From assembly GCF_000612725.1 (NCBI RefSeq), contig NZ_HG964450.1, positions 466,034-530,033 on the forward strand: 64,000 bases of DNA, in the 5' to 3' direction. Both the position numbers and the translations under genes were made by a program. This document shows positions 44,389 to 52,315 of the stretch, one piece after another (the first letter of the stretch is position 1; each line of letters starts with the position of its first letter). Source of the DNA: Mycolicibacterium austroafricanum (GTDB lineage Bacteria > Actinomycetota > Actinomycetes > Mycobacteriales > Mycobacteriaceae). The notes under the pieces are model-generated. The model was given only the letters and a program-made list of their open reading frames with translations, did no database searches and was not told the origin of the DNA.

Positions 44389-45438
44389 CTAGAGCGAGCA
44401 GCCGATCAGAACCGGCTCGGGTGTGAGTTCGATCCCGAACGCGGCCCGGACGCCGTCACGCACCGTTCTGGCCAGCGCGATCACGTCCGCGGTGGTGGCG
44501 GTGCCGCGGTTGGTCAGCGCCAGCGCGTGCTTGGTCGACAGCCGGGCCGGCGCTTCGTCATCGGGATAACCCTTGCCGAATCCGGCCCGCTCCACGAGCC
44601 AGCCGGCCGCCAGCTTCACCCCGTCCGGGGCGGGATAGTTGGGGACCGGCCCGTCGACTGAGGCGGCGAGCTGGTCGAACTCGGCGCGGCTTACCACCGG
44701 GTTGGTGAAGAACGAGCCCACGCTCCAGGTGTCGTGGTCGGCCGCGTCGAGCACCATGCCCTTGCGCGCCCGCAGCGACAGCACGGCCGCGCGGACCTGC
44801 GCCGGGTCGACCCTCTCCCCCGGTTCGGCGTTCAACTCTGCGGCCAGTTCGCCGTACCGCAGCGGCGCGCTGCGTCCCGACGCATCCAGGGCGAACTCCA
44901 CCTCCAGCACCACCCAGGCCGACGATTTCTTCAGAATGCTTGTGCGGTAACCGAACTGGAGGAAGTCGGGGTTGACCCAGCGGTCGTCGCCGGTGCTGCG
45001 GTCGAGCAGCCGGACCCGCCGGATCGTGTCGGAAACCTCGGCCCCGTAGGCGCCGACGTTCTGCACCGGCGTCGCTCCCGCCGACCCCGGGATCCCCGAC
45101 AGGCACTCCAGGCCGCCGAGCCCCTGAGTCAGCGACGCGGCGACGACGTCGTCCCACACCGCCCCGGCCTCGGCACGCACCACGGCGCCGTCGACCACGA
45201 TCCCGGTGTTGGCCAGCCGCACGACGGTCAGGTCGGCGAGGTCGTCGGCGATCACCACGTTGGAGCCACCGGCCAGGATCAGCGCGTCCGGCCCCGCCGC
45301 ACGCACCGCAGGCGCGATCTGCTCGGTGGCCACGCAGGTGATCAGGCGCCGCGCGACGGGCCCGACACGCAGCGTGGTCAGCGGCGCCAGCGGGACCTGC
45401 TCGGCAAAAGGCACGCCGCCGGACAACGAAGTCACCAC
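44389..45438 (-). CDS. murB: UDP-N-acetylenolpyruvoylglucosamine reductase
   Basis: 349 residues, GTG 45438 (or GTG 45435). FAD-binding: [54 protein letters not shown]; the catalytic Ser in [11 protein letters not shown] and Glu near the C-terminus (PEPVLIG). It makes UDP-MurNAc. It lies 15 bases upstream of lprQ, so two cell-wall genes are paired. Confidence 0.95.
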   Translation of the reverse strand: MVTSLSGGVPFAEQVPLAPLTTLRVGPVARRLITCVATEQIAPAVRAAGPDALILAGGSNVVIADDLADLTVVRLANTGIVVDGAVVRAEAGAVWDDVVAASLTQGLGGLECLSGIPGSAGATPVQNVGAYGAEVSDTIRRVRLLDRSTGDDRWVNPDFLQFGYRTSILKKSSAWVVLEVEFALDASGRSAPLRYGELAAELNAEPGERVDPAQVRAAVLSLRARKGMVLDAADHDTWSVGSFFTNPVVSRAEFDQLAASVDGPVPNYPAPDGVKLAAGWLVERAGFGKGYPDDEAPARLSTKHALALTNRGTATTADVIALARTVRDGVRAAFGIELTPEPVLIGCSL

Positions 45439-45464
45439 GGCCGGTAACGGTAGCGTGGCCAGCT

Positions 45465-45971
45465 ATGCCGCGTTCATTCGACATGGCCACCGAATACGGG
45501 GGCACGGTCGAACAGGTGCACCGCGCGTTCAGCGACGAGGGGTACTGGCTGGCCCGGCTGAGTGACTCAGGCGCCGACCATGCCACGCTCGACGCGATGG
45601 TGCTCGACGCGGCGGGCAACCTCCACATCAAGACCACGCAGACACTGCGCGCCGACCGCCTGCCCGCGGTCGTCACGCAATTCCACCGCGGTGACCTCAG
45701 CCTGGTGCGCAAGGAGATCTGGACGCCGGTCTCCGAGCAGCGGGCGTCGGCGGTGGTGCACGGCTCGATCCCGGGCGCACCGGCCAATCTGACCGGCGAG
45801 GCGGTGCTGATGCCGGCTGGACCGGGGTCGCAGATGCAGGTCGCGGCCACGATCGAGGTCCGGGTGCCGCTGCTCGGCGGCAAGATCGAGAACTTCATCG
45901 GCCGTCAGTTGGCGGATCTGCTGACCGCCGAGCAGCGTTTCACCACGGTGTGGATCACCGAGAACCGCTGA
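45465..45971 (+). CDS. DUF2505 protein (Rv0481c type)
   Basis: 168 residues, ATG 45465. START-like lipid-binding fold: SFDMATEYGGTVEQVHRAFSDEGYWLARL, then GNLHIKTTQTLRADRLPAVV, and the C-terminal helix GKIENFIGRQLADLLTAEQRF. No catalytic motif. Divergent from murB with 26 bases between starts. In M. tuberculosis it neighbours the nitrilase gene Rv0480c; here about 7.5 kb of extra genes intervene. Confidence 0.85.
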   Translation: MPRSFDMATEYGGTVEQVHRAFSDEGYWLARLSDSGADHATLDAMVLDAAGNLHIKTTQTLRADRLPAVVTQFHRGDLSLVRKEIWTPVSEQRASAVVHGSIPGAPANLTGEAVLMPAGPGSQMQVAATIEVRVPLLGGKIENFIGRQLADLLTAEQRFTTVWITENR

Positions 45972-45991
45972 CCGGTCTCTACCATCGAGCC

Positions 45992-46780
45992 ATGGCCGCC
46001 CCGATAGGACAGGTCACGCGCGGCACCACCGGCCACAACCGGTTACGTCGCAGCGACCGCTGGCTCGTTCATTCCTCCCGGGTCCGCACGGCACTGCAGA
46101 CCACTTCCGATCCGCTCGTCGTCGATCTGGGTTACGGCGCGAAACCGGTGACGACGCTGGAGTTGGCGATCCGGCTGCGGCAGGTGCGCGCCGACGTGCG
46201 TGTCGTCGGCCTGGAGATCGACCCGGAGCGGGTGCGCGCCGGGCAGGCCGCCGCAACGCCCGGCGTCGAGTTCGCGCTCGGCGGCTTCGAATTGGCGGGC
46301 AGACGCCCAGTCCTGGTGCGCGCCTTCAATGTTCTCCGTCAGTATCCTGTCGAAGCGGTGCACGACGCGTGGACCGCCATGCAGCACAGGGTGTCTGCGG
46401 GCGGGTTGATCGTCGACGGCACCTGTGACGAGCTGGGCAGGCTGTGCTGCTGGATACTGTTGGACGCCGCCGCGCCGGTGAGCCTGACACTCGCGTGCGA
46501 TCCGTTCGCCATCGAGCGGCCCTCCGACCTCGCCGTGCGCCTGCCGAAGATCCTCATCCACCACAACGTCGAGGGTCAGCCGATCCACGCGCTGTTACGG
46601 GCCGCCGACCGCGCGTGGGCCAGCGTCGCCGGGCACGGCGTGTTCGGGCCGCGGGTGCGTTGGCGTGCCATGCTGGAACTACTTGTCGGCGAAGGGTTTC
46701 CGGTGGCCGCGCCGCGCCGCAGCCTTCGCGACGGAATTCTCACCGTGCCCTGGGCCGCCGTCGCACCCACCGCCCGGTAG
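45992..46780 (+). CDS. Class I SAM-dependent methyltransferase-like protein
   Basis: 262 residues from ATG 45992 (MAAPIGQVTRGTTGHNRLRR); an in-frame ATG at 45950 lies inside the preceding gene. Motif I is VVDLGYGAKPVTTLELA, with acidic loop LEIDPERV, then a post-I strand and FNVLRQYPVEAVHDAW. The N-terminal basic segment is unusual. Target not predictable. It follows the DUF2505 gene by 20 bases, so it may be co-transcribed, and it marks the left edge of the extra region. Confidence 0.82.
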   Translation: MAAPIGQVTRGTTGHNRLRRSDRWLVHSSRVRTALQTTSDPLVVDLGYGAKPVTTLELAIRLRQVRADVRVVGLEIDPERVRAGQAAATPGVEFALGGFELAGRRPVLVRAFNVLRQYPVEAVHDAWTAMQHRVSAGGLIVDGTCDELGRLCCWILLDAAAPVSLTLACDPFAIERPSDLAVRLPKILIHHNVEGQPIHALLRAADRAWASVAGHGVFGPRVRWRAMLELLVGEGFPVAAPRRSLRDGILTVPWAAVAPTAR

Positions 46781-46786
46781 CCCGGT

Positions 46787-47065
46787 CTACCGAAAGCTGA
46801 AGTAGACGCCCAACAGTAGTGCGAAAAGCGCGGCCAACCAGAGGTGCATAACTGCCCGAAGCCAGCCGGGCGAGTTCCGCACTTCCATGAAATGCCAGAT
46901 CACCAATTGCGTTTTCAGCGCCGCGATCAGCAGAACGACGACGGTGACGGCGATATTCACCTGGTGCGATGAGCCGCCATCACGCGCGGTCAGCCACGAC
47001 GCGACGGTCACCACCGTCAGCAAGGCCCAGACGATGACGAGCGGGCTACGGATGTAAGACGTCAA
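46787..47065 (-). CDS. Cytochrome c oxidase subunit IV-like membrane protein
   Basis: 92 residues, TTG 47065, with GAGG 6 bases upstream. Three helices: LVIVWALLTVVTVASWL, VNIAVTVVVLLIAALKTQLVIWHFMEV and LWLAALFALLLGVYFSF. The LKTQLVIWHFMEVR stretch is the hallmark of prokaryotic COX4 (PF03626). Last gene of a four-gene membrane cassette, 3 bases after the subunit-III-like gene. No heme-copper subunit I or CuA subunit II is encoded nearby. Confidence 0.87.
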   Translation of the reverse strand: MTSYIRSPLVIVWALLTVVTVASWLTARDGGSSHQVNIAVTVVVLLIAALKTQLVIWHFMEVRNSPGWLRAVMHLWLAALFALLLGVYFSFR

Positions 47066-47068
47066 CGA

Positions 47069-47680
47069 CTACCTCATCAAGTAGAACAGCGCGAACAGGA
47101 TGAGCCAGAGCACGTCGACCATGTGCCAGTACGTTGCGCCGGTTTCCACTAACGAGATTCGGGGGTTCGGTGATATGCGCAGCTCTCGGACGACGAAGCC
47201 CAGGACGACGAGTCCGAGCAGCACGTGGCACAGGTGCAGCCCCGTCATCACGTAGTAGAACATGAAGAACGCGTTGGTCCCCGGCGTCAATCCAGCGGTC
47301 ACTTCCGGGACGTACTCGAACAACTTCAGTAGCGGGAACGCTGCGCCGAAACCGAGTGCGATGACGAACAACCGCACTGCGTCTGCCACTTTGCCGCTGC
47401 GGGCAGCGGAGGTGCCCAGCGCCACGAACAGTGAACTGGTCAGCAACATGACCGTGTTGACCGCGCCGATGTCCTGGTTCAACCGGGCCTGACTCTGCAG
47501 GAACAGGTCTGGGTGTTGTCCTCGGTAGAACATGTAGGCGACGAAGTAGGCGCCGAAGATCACCAGATCCCCGATGACGAAGAACCACATGCTCCCTTCG
47601 CCGGGGAGGTGGCGGCCTGTCCTGCCGTCTCGTCGGGGCTCGCCGATGCCGGCGGTCTGCCCCTGCGCGACCTCCGTCAT
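47069..47680 (-). CDS. Cytochrome c oxidase subunit III-like (NorE-type) protein
   Basis: 203 residues, ATG 47680. About five helices; family landmarks are MWFFVIGDLVIFGAYFVAYM, SSLFVALG, GLHLCHVLLGLVVLG and the end GATYWHMVDVLWLILFALFYL. It lacks the first two helices of classical CoxC, as in the shorter NorE/CoxO-like group. Coupled by ATGA overlap to the unknown membrane protein upstream. The role without a catalytic subunit is unclear; it may assemble with an oxidase encoded elsewhere or with its two unknown neighbours. Confidence 0.88.
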   Translation of the reverse strand: MTEVAQGQTAGIGEPRRDGRTGRHLPGEGSMWFFVIGDLVIFGAYFVAYMFYRGQHPDLFLQSQARLNQDIGAVNTVMLLTSSLFVALGTSAARSGKVADAVRLFVIALGFGAAFPLLKLFEYVPEVTAGLTPGTNAFFMFYYVMTGLHLCHVLLGLVVLGFVVRELRISPNPRISLVETGATYWHMVDVLWLILFALFYLMR

Positions 47681-48483
47681 GCGTGGGCCGTCGGCCGAGT
47701 GGCGGGCAACGATGACGCCACGACGAACTGGGCATTCTCCAGCTCGTGGACCGGCTGGTTCTTGATCGCTCGGTAGATGCAGAGGTAGACGATGATTTGC
47801 CACGGTACGTACAGCGCCATCGCGAACCAGAACGTCATCAGACCGTCCCAGGCGAAGGGTCCGGAGGTGGCGATCCAGACGGGTGCGGCCATGAGTTCGG
47901 TGAGGTACTGCCACACGGTGTAGTAACCCAGCCACTTCGGGAGGATGTTGTTCCGATCGAGCAGGATGGCCAGCCCGAACGCCATCCACATGATGCAGAA
48001 GCAGCCCAGCGAACCGATATAGGCCAGGTAGCCGAAGTCGAAGAGCATGGCCAGGATTGGCGGGTCGTACCCGGTTCGGAACGCGCCGAGACCGAAGCAG
48101 AACATGGGAAAGAGCATGCCGACGATCGCGCCGGTGGTGGCGCCGACGATGATCGTGTAGCGGAACACCGGGCTGACCGACATCCGCTTGACCTGCATCA
48201 CGTAACACGCGTTGGTGATCGGCGCCAGCCCGAAGGACAGCGTCAGGATCGCGCATGCGATCAGCAGATTGTGGGACTGCATGAACCCGACGATCTCCGG
48301 CGTCGAACTGCCCGGTGATCGCGGCGGCATCATGAAACTCAGTGGCACGAAGACGATCCCGAAGAGCGTGAAGAAGCCCGGAACGATCCAGAAGGCAATC
48401 CACTGATCCAGCTTCGGGTGTCTGCGCCACGACGGCGATGTTCCCGCGGCGGGGTTGTCGGCGACCTCGACTCGCTCGTTCAT
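47677..48483 (-). CDS. Unknown seven-helix membrane protein B of the oxidase-like cassette
   Basis: 268 residues, ATG 48483, ATGA-coupled at both ends. After a 30-residue hydrophilic start, about seven helices. Landmarks: FVPLSFMMPPRSPGSSTPEIVGFM, SPVFRYTIIVGA, GLGAFRTGYDPPILAMLFD, LLDRNNILPKWLGYY, SGPFAWDGLMTFWF. The same sequence of landmarks occurs in protein A (48480-49184), so the two are paralogues of about 25-30% identity by eye. No heme or copper ligand pattern of known oxidases is evident. Function unknown. Confidence 0.8.
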   Translation of the reverse strand: MNERVEVADNPAAGTSPSWRRHPKLDQWIAFWIVPGFFTLFGIVFVPLSFMMPPRSPGSSTPEIVGFMQSHNLLIACAILTLSFGLAPITNACYVMQVKRMSVSPVFRYTIIVGATTGAIVGMLFPMFCFGLGAFRTGYDPPILAMLFDFGYLAYIGSLGCFCIMWMAFGLAILLDRNNILPKWLGYYTVWQYLTELMAAPVWIATSGPFAWDGLMTFWFAMALYVPWQIIVYLCIYRAIKNQPVHELENAQFVVASSLPATRPTAHA

Positions 48484-49184
48484 GCGAGGACCTCGCGCTC
48501 GCTGCCCTGCCGATTGACGATTCGCAACAGAACCAGGAACATCACGACGATGTACGTGGCAAAGACCAAGAGCCGCAACGTGAACGACACCGCACCATCC
48601 CACGCCAGTGGACCCGACTTGTAGAGGATGGAGAACGCGCCGGGAATCAGCAGTGCGGCGATGGCGATGTTGAAGTGCGCCACCCAGCGCGGGAAGATCG
48701 GGTCCGGCCGTGCGTCGAGGTAGATGCTCAGTGCGAGACAGAGGTTCTGGACGGCGATGCTGCCCACCGGAGCGATGAAGAAGAACCACGCCATGTCGTT
48801 CAGCAGGCTGATGAGCTGCGGGTCACGTTCGGGCCTGAACGCGGCGACACCCCAGCAGTAGTCGGCGAGGATGAACGCCGTGATGCTCACGCCGACGCAC
48901 ATGATGTACGCGTAGGTGAACACACTGCTCGACGTCGCGGTGCGCGAAATCTGCACCGCGGCAACCGCGAACAGCGGGACCAGTGACCCAGCGATCAGAT
49001 TGCACAGTATGACGACGCCGAGGATTCCCGTGACATTGGTTCGGAAAAACGCCGCGACCTCTTCGGGTGGCATGGCCGGAGACAGCGGTGGCGAGAAGAC
49101 CGGGAAGAGAAGACAGGCGACCGCGAACAGCGCCCCCGCCGCCGGCGTCGTCCACAACAGGATGCGCTGACCCCTGGTACTCAT
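48480..49184 (-). CDS. Unknown seven-helix membrane protein A of the oxidase-like cassette
   Basis: 234 residues from ATG 49184; the frame is open to 49319 but that part covers the operator region. Landmarks parallel to protein B: FSPPLSPAMPPEEVAAFF, SSVFTYAYIMCVGV, GVAAFRPERDPQLISLLND, YLDARPDPIFPRWVAHF, SGPLAWDGAVSFTL. First gene of the cassette. The two-fold paralogy suggests a heterodimer in the membrane. Upstream is a pair of palindromic sites. No function known to me. Confidence 0.78.
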   Translation of the reverse strand: MSTRGQRILLWTTPAAGALFAVACLLFPVFSPPLSPAMPPEEVAAFFRTNVTGILGVVILCNLIAGSLVPLFAVAAVQISRTATSSSVFTYAYIMCVGVSITAFILADYCWGVAAFRPERDPQLISLLNDMAWFFFIAPVGSIAVQNLCLALSIYLDARPDPIFPRWVAHFNIAIAALLIPGAFSILYKSGPLAWDGAVSFTLRLLVFATYIVVMFLVLLRIVNRQGSEREVLA

Positions 49185-49262
49185 CACACCGGCCTGACCG
49201 TTCCCGTGGCCCTGACCCCGCAGTGAGCTGCCGCTGGAGGGTTCGGGCCGCAATCCGCATCT

Positions 49263-49308
49263 GGTTGCCGATCGGCAACCAGCATCAGCCACGGTAGCCG
49301 TTCGGCAA
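49263..49308. promoter_or_regulatory. Two in-phase palindromic operator-like sites
   Basis: GGTTGCCGATCGGCAACC (49263-49280) is a perfect 18-base palindrome. TAGCCGTTCGGCAA (49295-49308) repeats its 14-base core with two mismatches. The centres are 30 bases apart, three helical turns, which suits two dimers on one DNA face. They lie 79-124 bases upstream of the membrane cassette. No regulator gene is adjacent. Confidence 0.6.
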
Positions 49309-49386
49309 CTAGGTCTCAAGAGGTCGAGTGGCTCCGAGCGCCCTCCCGCGTCGATGCCGAGATGGCGCAGTCGTTCGGCGGGGCGC

Positions 49387-50451
49387 TCACTTCACCGTGG
49401 GACGTCGTCGCATTCCGCGGGTGAGGCGAGCACCGAGCAGCACCGCCACCGTCAGGACCAGCACGGCGGCGCCGATCAGCACCGGAATCGTCAGGTCGAT
49501 GCGTTCGTAGCGGTAGACGACCGCCTGGTAGGGGTCATCGTCCGGTGCCTTGACGAACTCGAAATCCGATGTGATGGAAGCGGGGTCGACGATCGTCGTG
49601 GTCATCTTCGTCAGGTAGCTCCCGGCGCCGGCCAGCCCGGTCAGCGCGGCGTTGTCGGTCCGCCCCGCGATGGAGCCTGCGTAGTCCTGTCTGACGATGT
49701 GAACGGACGCGTCCGCGTCGTCGCGGCGCATCCGGTGTTCGCCGAGGGTGTAGATCGTCACCGTCTGCCCGGTGGCCGCCTGCGCCGACATCCGCATCGG
49801 ATAGACCAGTTCCTCGGACGCGAAGCGCAGCATGACCGGGGCGAGCGGTCCCGCCAGGGACGCCGCGTCGGTGGTCAGGCGCATCGCGACGACCGACCAC
49901 CCTTCCCGCAGATAGGGGTCGAGTCCGGCGGAGATCTCATCACGGAGCTGATATCCGTTGTCGTCCAGCCATTTCCGAATACCGTCCAGATCTCCACCGG
50001 AGAGTGTGGTGGCCTCCAACGGACCCAGCTGGACCTGCTGCAGCACCGTCGGATCGCCCGGGCCTGCCCCCGGCGCCCGTGCGGTCGCCCCCTCCGACGC
50101 CATCGCGCCGTCCCAGCCGATCGTCCAGCGCCGCACCGTCTCGATGCGCGGAGCGGACAGCTCGGCCAGATCGTCGAAAAGGTCGGCGGGTGCGGCCGAC
50201 ACCGTCGCCGGGGCGGGGGTCGGCATCACCAGCGCCGCGTTGTCGGCGGAGGTGCTCAGGTTGAGCCGCATCACGATCGTCTCGGTGTCGCCGTCAGCGG
50301 TGAGCAGCGCCAGCTCGTCGGCGATGCGCATCGACGGATCGGCGCTGAGCAGCCCGCCGCACGCGCACGCGGTCGCGACGGTGGGCGCCGACAGCGACGT
50401 GGCCAACAGGCACCACACCGCGATCAGCGACCACCACCGCACCCGTGCCAT
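49387..50451 (-). CDS. DUF2330 exported/membrane-anchored protein in the guanidine operon
   Basis: 354 residues, ATG 50451. Signal peptide (LIAVWCLLATSLSAPTVATA), then the diagnostic start of the mature part ACACGGLL, a large extracytoplasmic domain, and a C-terminal helix (IPVLIGAAVLVLTVAVLLGA) with a basic tail. Only 9 bases separate it from the symporter stop, so it is co-transcribed from the guanidine riboswitch leader. DUF2330 has no assigned function; here a link to guanidine uptake, perhaps as a surface receptor or partner of the symporter, can be proposed. Confidence 0.85.
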   Translation of the reverse strand: MARVRWWSLIAVWCLLATSLSAPTVATACACGGLLSADPSMRIADELALLTADGDTETIVMRLNLSTSADNAALVMPTPAPATVSAAPADLFDDLAELSAPRIETVRRWTIGWDGAMASEGATARAPGAGPGDPTVLQQVQLGPLEATTLSGGDLDGIRKWLDDNGYQLRDEISAGLDPYLREGWSVVAMRLTTDAASLAGPLAPVMLRFASEELVYPMRMSAQAATGQTVTIYTLGEHRMRRDDADASVHIVRQDYAGSIAGRTDNAALTGLAGAGSYLTKMTTTIVDPASITSDFEFVKAPDDDPYQAVVYRYERIDLTIPVLIGAAVLVLTVAVLLGARLTRGMRRRPTVK

Positions 50452-50460
50452 CCGGTGAGA

Positions 50461-51984
50461 TTACGTCGCCTTCGCCAGCTCCGGTTCCTTCTCGAACGCA
50501 TCCGGGTCGTCGAGTGCGTCGTCGATGTCCTGGGCCACCCGGATGTCGAGTCCGCGCATGTGCGCGGGACGCGTCGCGAGCGACACCGACACGTAGGTCA
50601 GGATCGCCGCGGCGAACGCGATGAACGTCGGCCACCCGTCGAACGCCGCACCGACGAGGGTGTTCGGGATGTACAGGATGGTGTTGTCGACGCCGTAGAT
50701 CGTCGGGGTGAGCACGAAAAGACCGACCCGGACCACGAATCCGACGACCATCGCCGCCATCGCCGCCTTGACCGTGCCGCGACGCCAGTACAGCCCGAGG
50801 ATGAACGGCACCGCCAGGCAGGCCAGCAGCAGGTCGAACGCGAGAGTGAGCAGGATGCCCGTCTGCTTCACATAGATCGCGAACGCAATCGAGAACAACG
50901 TCATCGGGACCATCGCGATGCGCGTCGCGCGCAGCAGCGGATCACGCTTACCGGGCTCGTGCACCCGGCGCACGCCGCCGAGGTTGCGTACGCAGACGTT
51001 CGAGATGGCCAGGATGGCACCGTTGGCGGTGCTCATCGACGCCCCGACCAGACCGCACAGCACCAGCACCGTCAGCCCGGCCGGCGCGTACTGGTCGAGC
51101 AGCACGAACAGCACCGGGCCGTCCAGTTCGGCCGGCATGAACGAATGTGCGGCCAGCACCACGAGCCCGAACGGCACGCAGATGGCGACGGTCCCGGTCG
51201 CCGCGCTGAAACAGGCCTTGCGGGCGGCATCCGGCGACTTGGCCGAGAACACCCGTGCCATGAAGTCGATCGCGACCACGTCACCGATCCCGAGTGCGAT
51301 CAGCGTGGCCCAGTTGATGACGGCGCCCTGCGCCGGGTCGGACAACTGACCGAACGCGAAAGGTCCTGTGCCCTCGGCGATGTCGATACCATGGGTGCTC
51401 GACATCCACACGAAAAGGCCGATCGCGCCGGCCAGGATCAACGCCATCTGGATGATCGCGGTGTAGGCGTCGGCGATCAGACCGCCGGTGCCCGTGTAGG
51501 CCACGGCGATCGCCGCGATCAGCACCACCCCGAGCCAGTACGGCATGCCCAGGAAGTAGTTGAACAGCAAGCCGCCGGCCACCAGATTGCCTGCCACCAG
51601 CATGCAGAACGCGACGACGAGCAGCAGCGACGCCCCCACCTCGACCGACCGGCCGAACCTGAGCCGGTAGTAGTCGGGGAACGACGTCAACCCCATCCGG
51701 TTCATCGGTTTGGCGAAGAAGATGCCGGTGATGGTCAGGCACAGCGCCAGGCCCAGCGGCAGCGTGGCGCCCGCCCAGAACCCGAATCCGAACGCGAGGT
51801 CGGTGTTGCCGAGGGTGGCGTTGGTGTCCACGGCCGCACCCATCAGGGCACCGCCGACCAGCCAGAACGGCAGCATCCGGCCGCCGACAAGGAAATTGGA
51901 GCTGTCACCCTCGATACGCCTGGACACGAAGAAGCCGACGGCCACCACAACAGCGATACTGATCGCCACGCCGAGAAGGATCAT
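50461..51984 (-). CDS. Sodium:solute symporter (SSS family) under a guanidine riboswitch
   Basis: 507 residues from ATG 51984, with GGGAG 5 bases upstream. About 13 helices. SSS hallmarks: NFLVGGRMLPFWLVGGALMGAAVDTNATLGNTDLA, TSFPDYYRLRFGRSVEVG, AYTGTGGLIADAYTAIIQ, and GLVGASMSTANGAILAISN. The in-frame extension to 52119 runs through the riboswitch and is not coding. Riboswitch control implies that the solute is guanidine or a closely related waste product. Known guanidine carriers are small multidrug-type exporters or ABC importers, so an SSS importer would be a less-described type. Coupled to DUF2330. Confidence 0.9.
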   Translation of the reverse strand: MILLGVAISIAVVVAVGFFVSRRIEGDSSNFLVGGRMLPFWLVGGALMGAAVDTNATLGNTDLAFGFGFWAGATLPLGLALCLTITGIFFAKPMNRMGLTSFPDYYRLRFGRSVEVGASLLLVVAFCMLVAGNLVAGGLLFNYFLGMPYWLGVVLIAAIAVAYTGTGGLIADAYTAIIQMALILAGAIGLFVWMSSTHGIDIAEGTGPFAFGQLSDPAQGAVINWATLIALGIGDVVAIDFMARVFSAKSPDAARKACFSAATGTVAICVPFGLVVLAAHSFMPAELDGPVLFVLLDQYAPAGLTVLVLCGLVGASMSTANGAILAISNVCVRNLGGVRRVHEPGKRDPLLRATRIAMVPMTLFSIAFAIYVKQTGILLTLAFDLLLACLAVPFILGLYWRRGTVKAAMAAMVVGFVVRVGLFVLTPTIYGVDNTILYIPNTLVGAAFDGWPTFIAFAAAILTYVSVSLATRPAHMRGLDIRVAQDIDDALDDPDAFEKEPELAKAT

Positions 51985-52003
51985 GGAGTCTCCCGAATCG
52001 AAC

Positions 52004-52108
52004 TGGAGTCTCCCGGGCTTTTGTCCCGCCGTGGAACGGCCGGGCTCCGGTGCCGGCCGCCTGCGCCTCTCGGACCAGACCCGGCTGCCTGCCGGCGGAA
52101 CCCTAGGC
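52004..52108 (-). promoter_or_regulatory. Guanidine-I (ykkC) riboswitch
   Basis: On the minus strand, in order: CTAGGGTTCCG (52106-52096), GGTCCGAGAG (52076-52067), an ACGGC segment, and GGGACAAAAGCCCGGGAGA (52027-52009). These are the conserved blocks of the guanidine-I class (consensus CUAGGGUUCCG, GGUCCGAGAG, and a GGGAUAAAAGCCCGGGAGA-like 3' block), with correct order and spacing. It ends 20 bases before the symporter start. A copy of its last 12 bases (CGGGAGACTCCA) is repeated at 51995-51984 and forms the ribosome site, so ligand-dependent hiding of the ribosome site is plausible. Confidence 0.92.
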
Positions 52109-52315
52109 GCGCCCCACATACCTGTGTGAGTCCAACTCAGAAAAGCGCCGGCTCATTACGTCAGGTCACACAGGATGTAAAAGATGCGTTTCCAGTTCCG
52201 GTGGACAGGGATTCACGGACGTGCTGACAATGACCACAGGCGTCGCGTGTTCCGGCGCCCCGGACGAGGTGCGTCGTACCCGGTCAGCGACAAGACGGCG
52301 CGATGAGGAGTACTC

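Noticed and set aside
46787..49184. A complete terminal oxidase operon
   Set aside because: No subunit I heme-copper protein or CuA subunit II is encoded; only III-like and IV-like proteins with two unknowns.
52001..52016. tRNA-like GTTCGATTC segment near the symporter start
   Set aside because: No acceptor, D or anticodon stems surround it; it is the spacer between the two copies of the riboswitch 3' end.
49354..52227. A 957-codon plus-strand frame opposite the DUF2330 and symporter genes
   Set aside because: It shadows two clear minus-strand genes and also crosses the riboswitch; composition is low-complexity.
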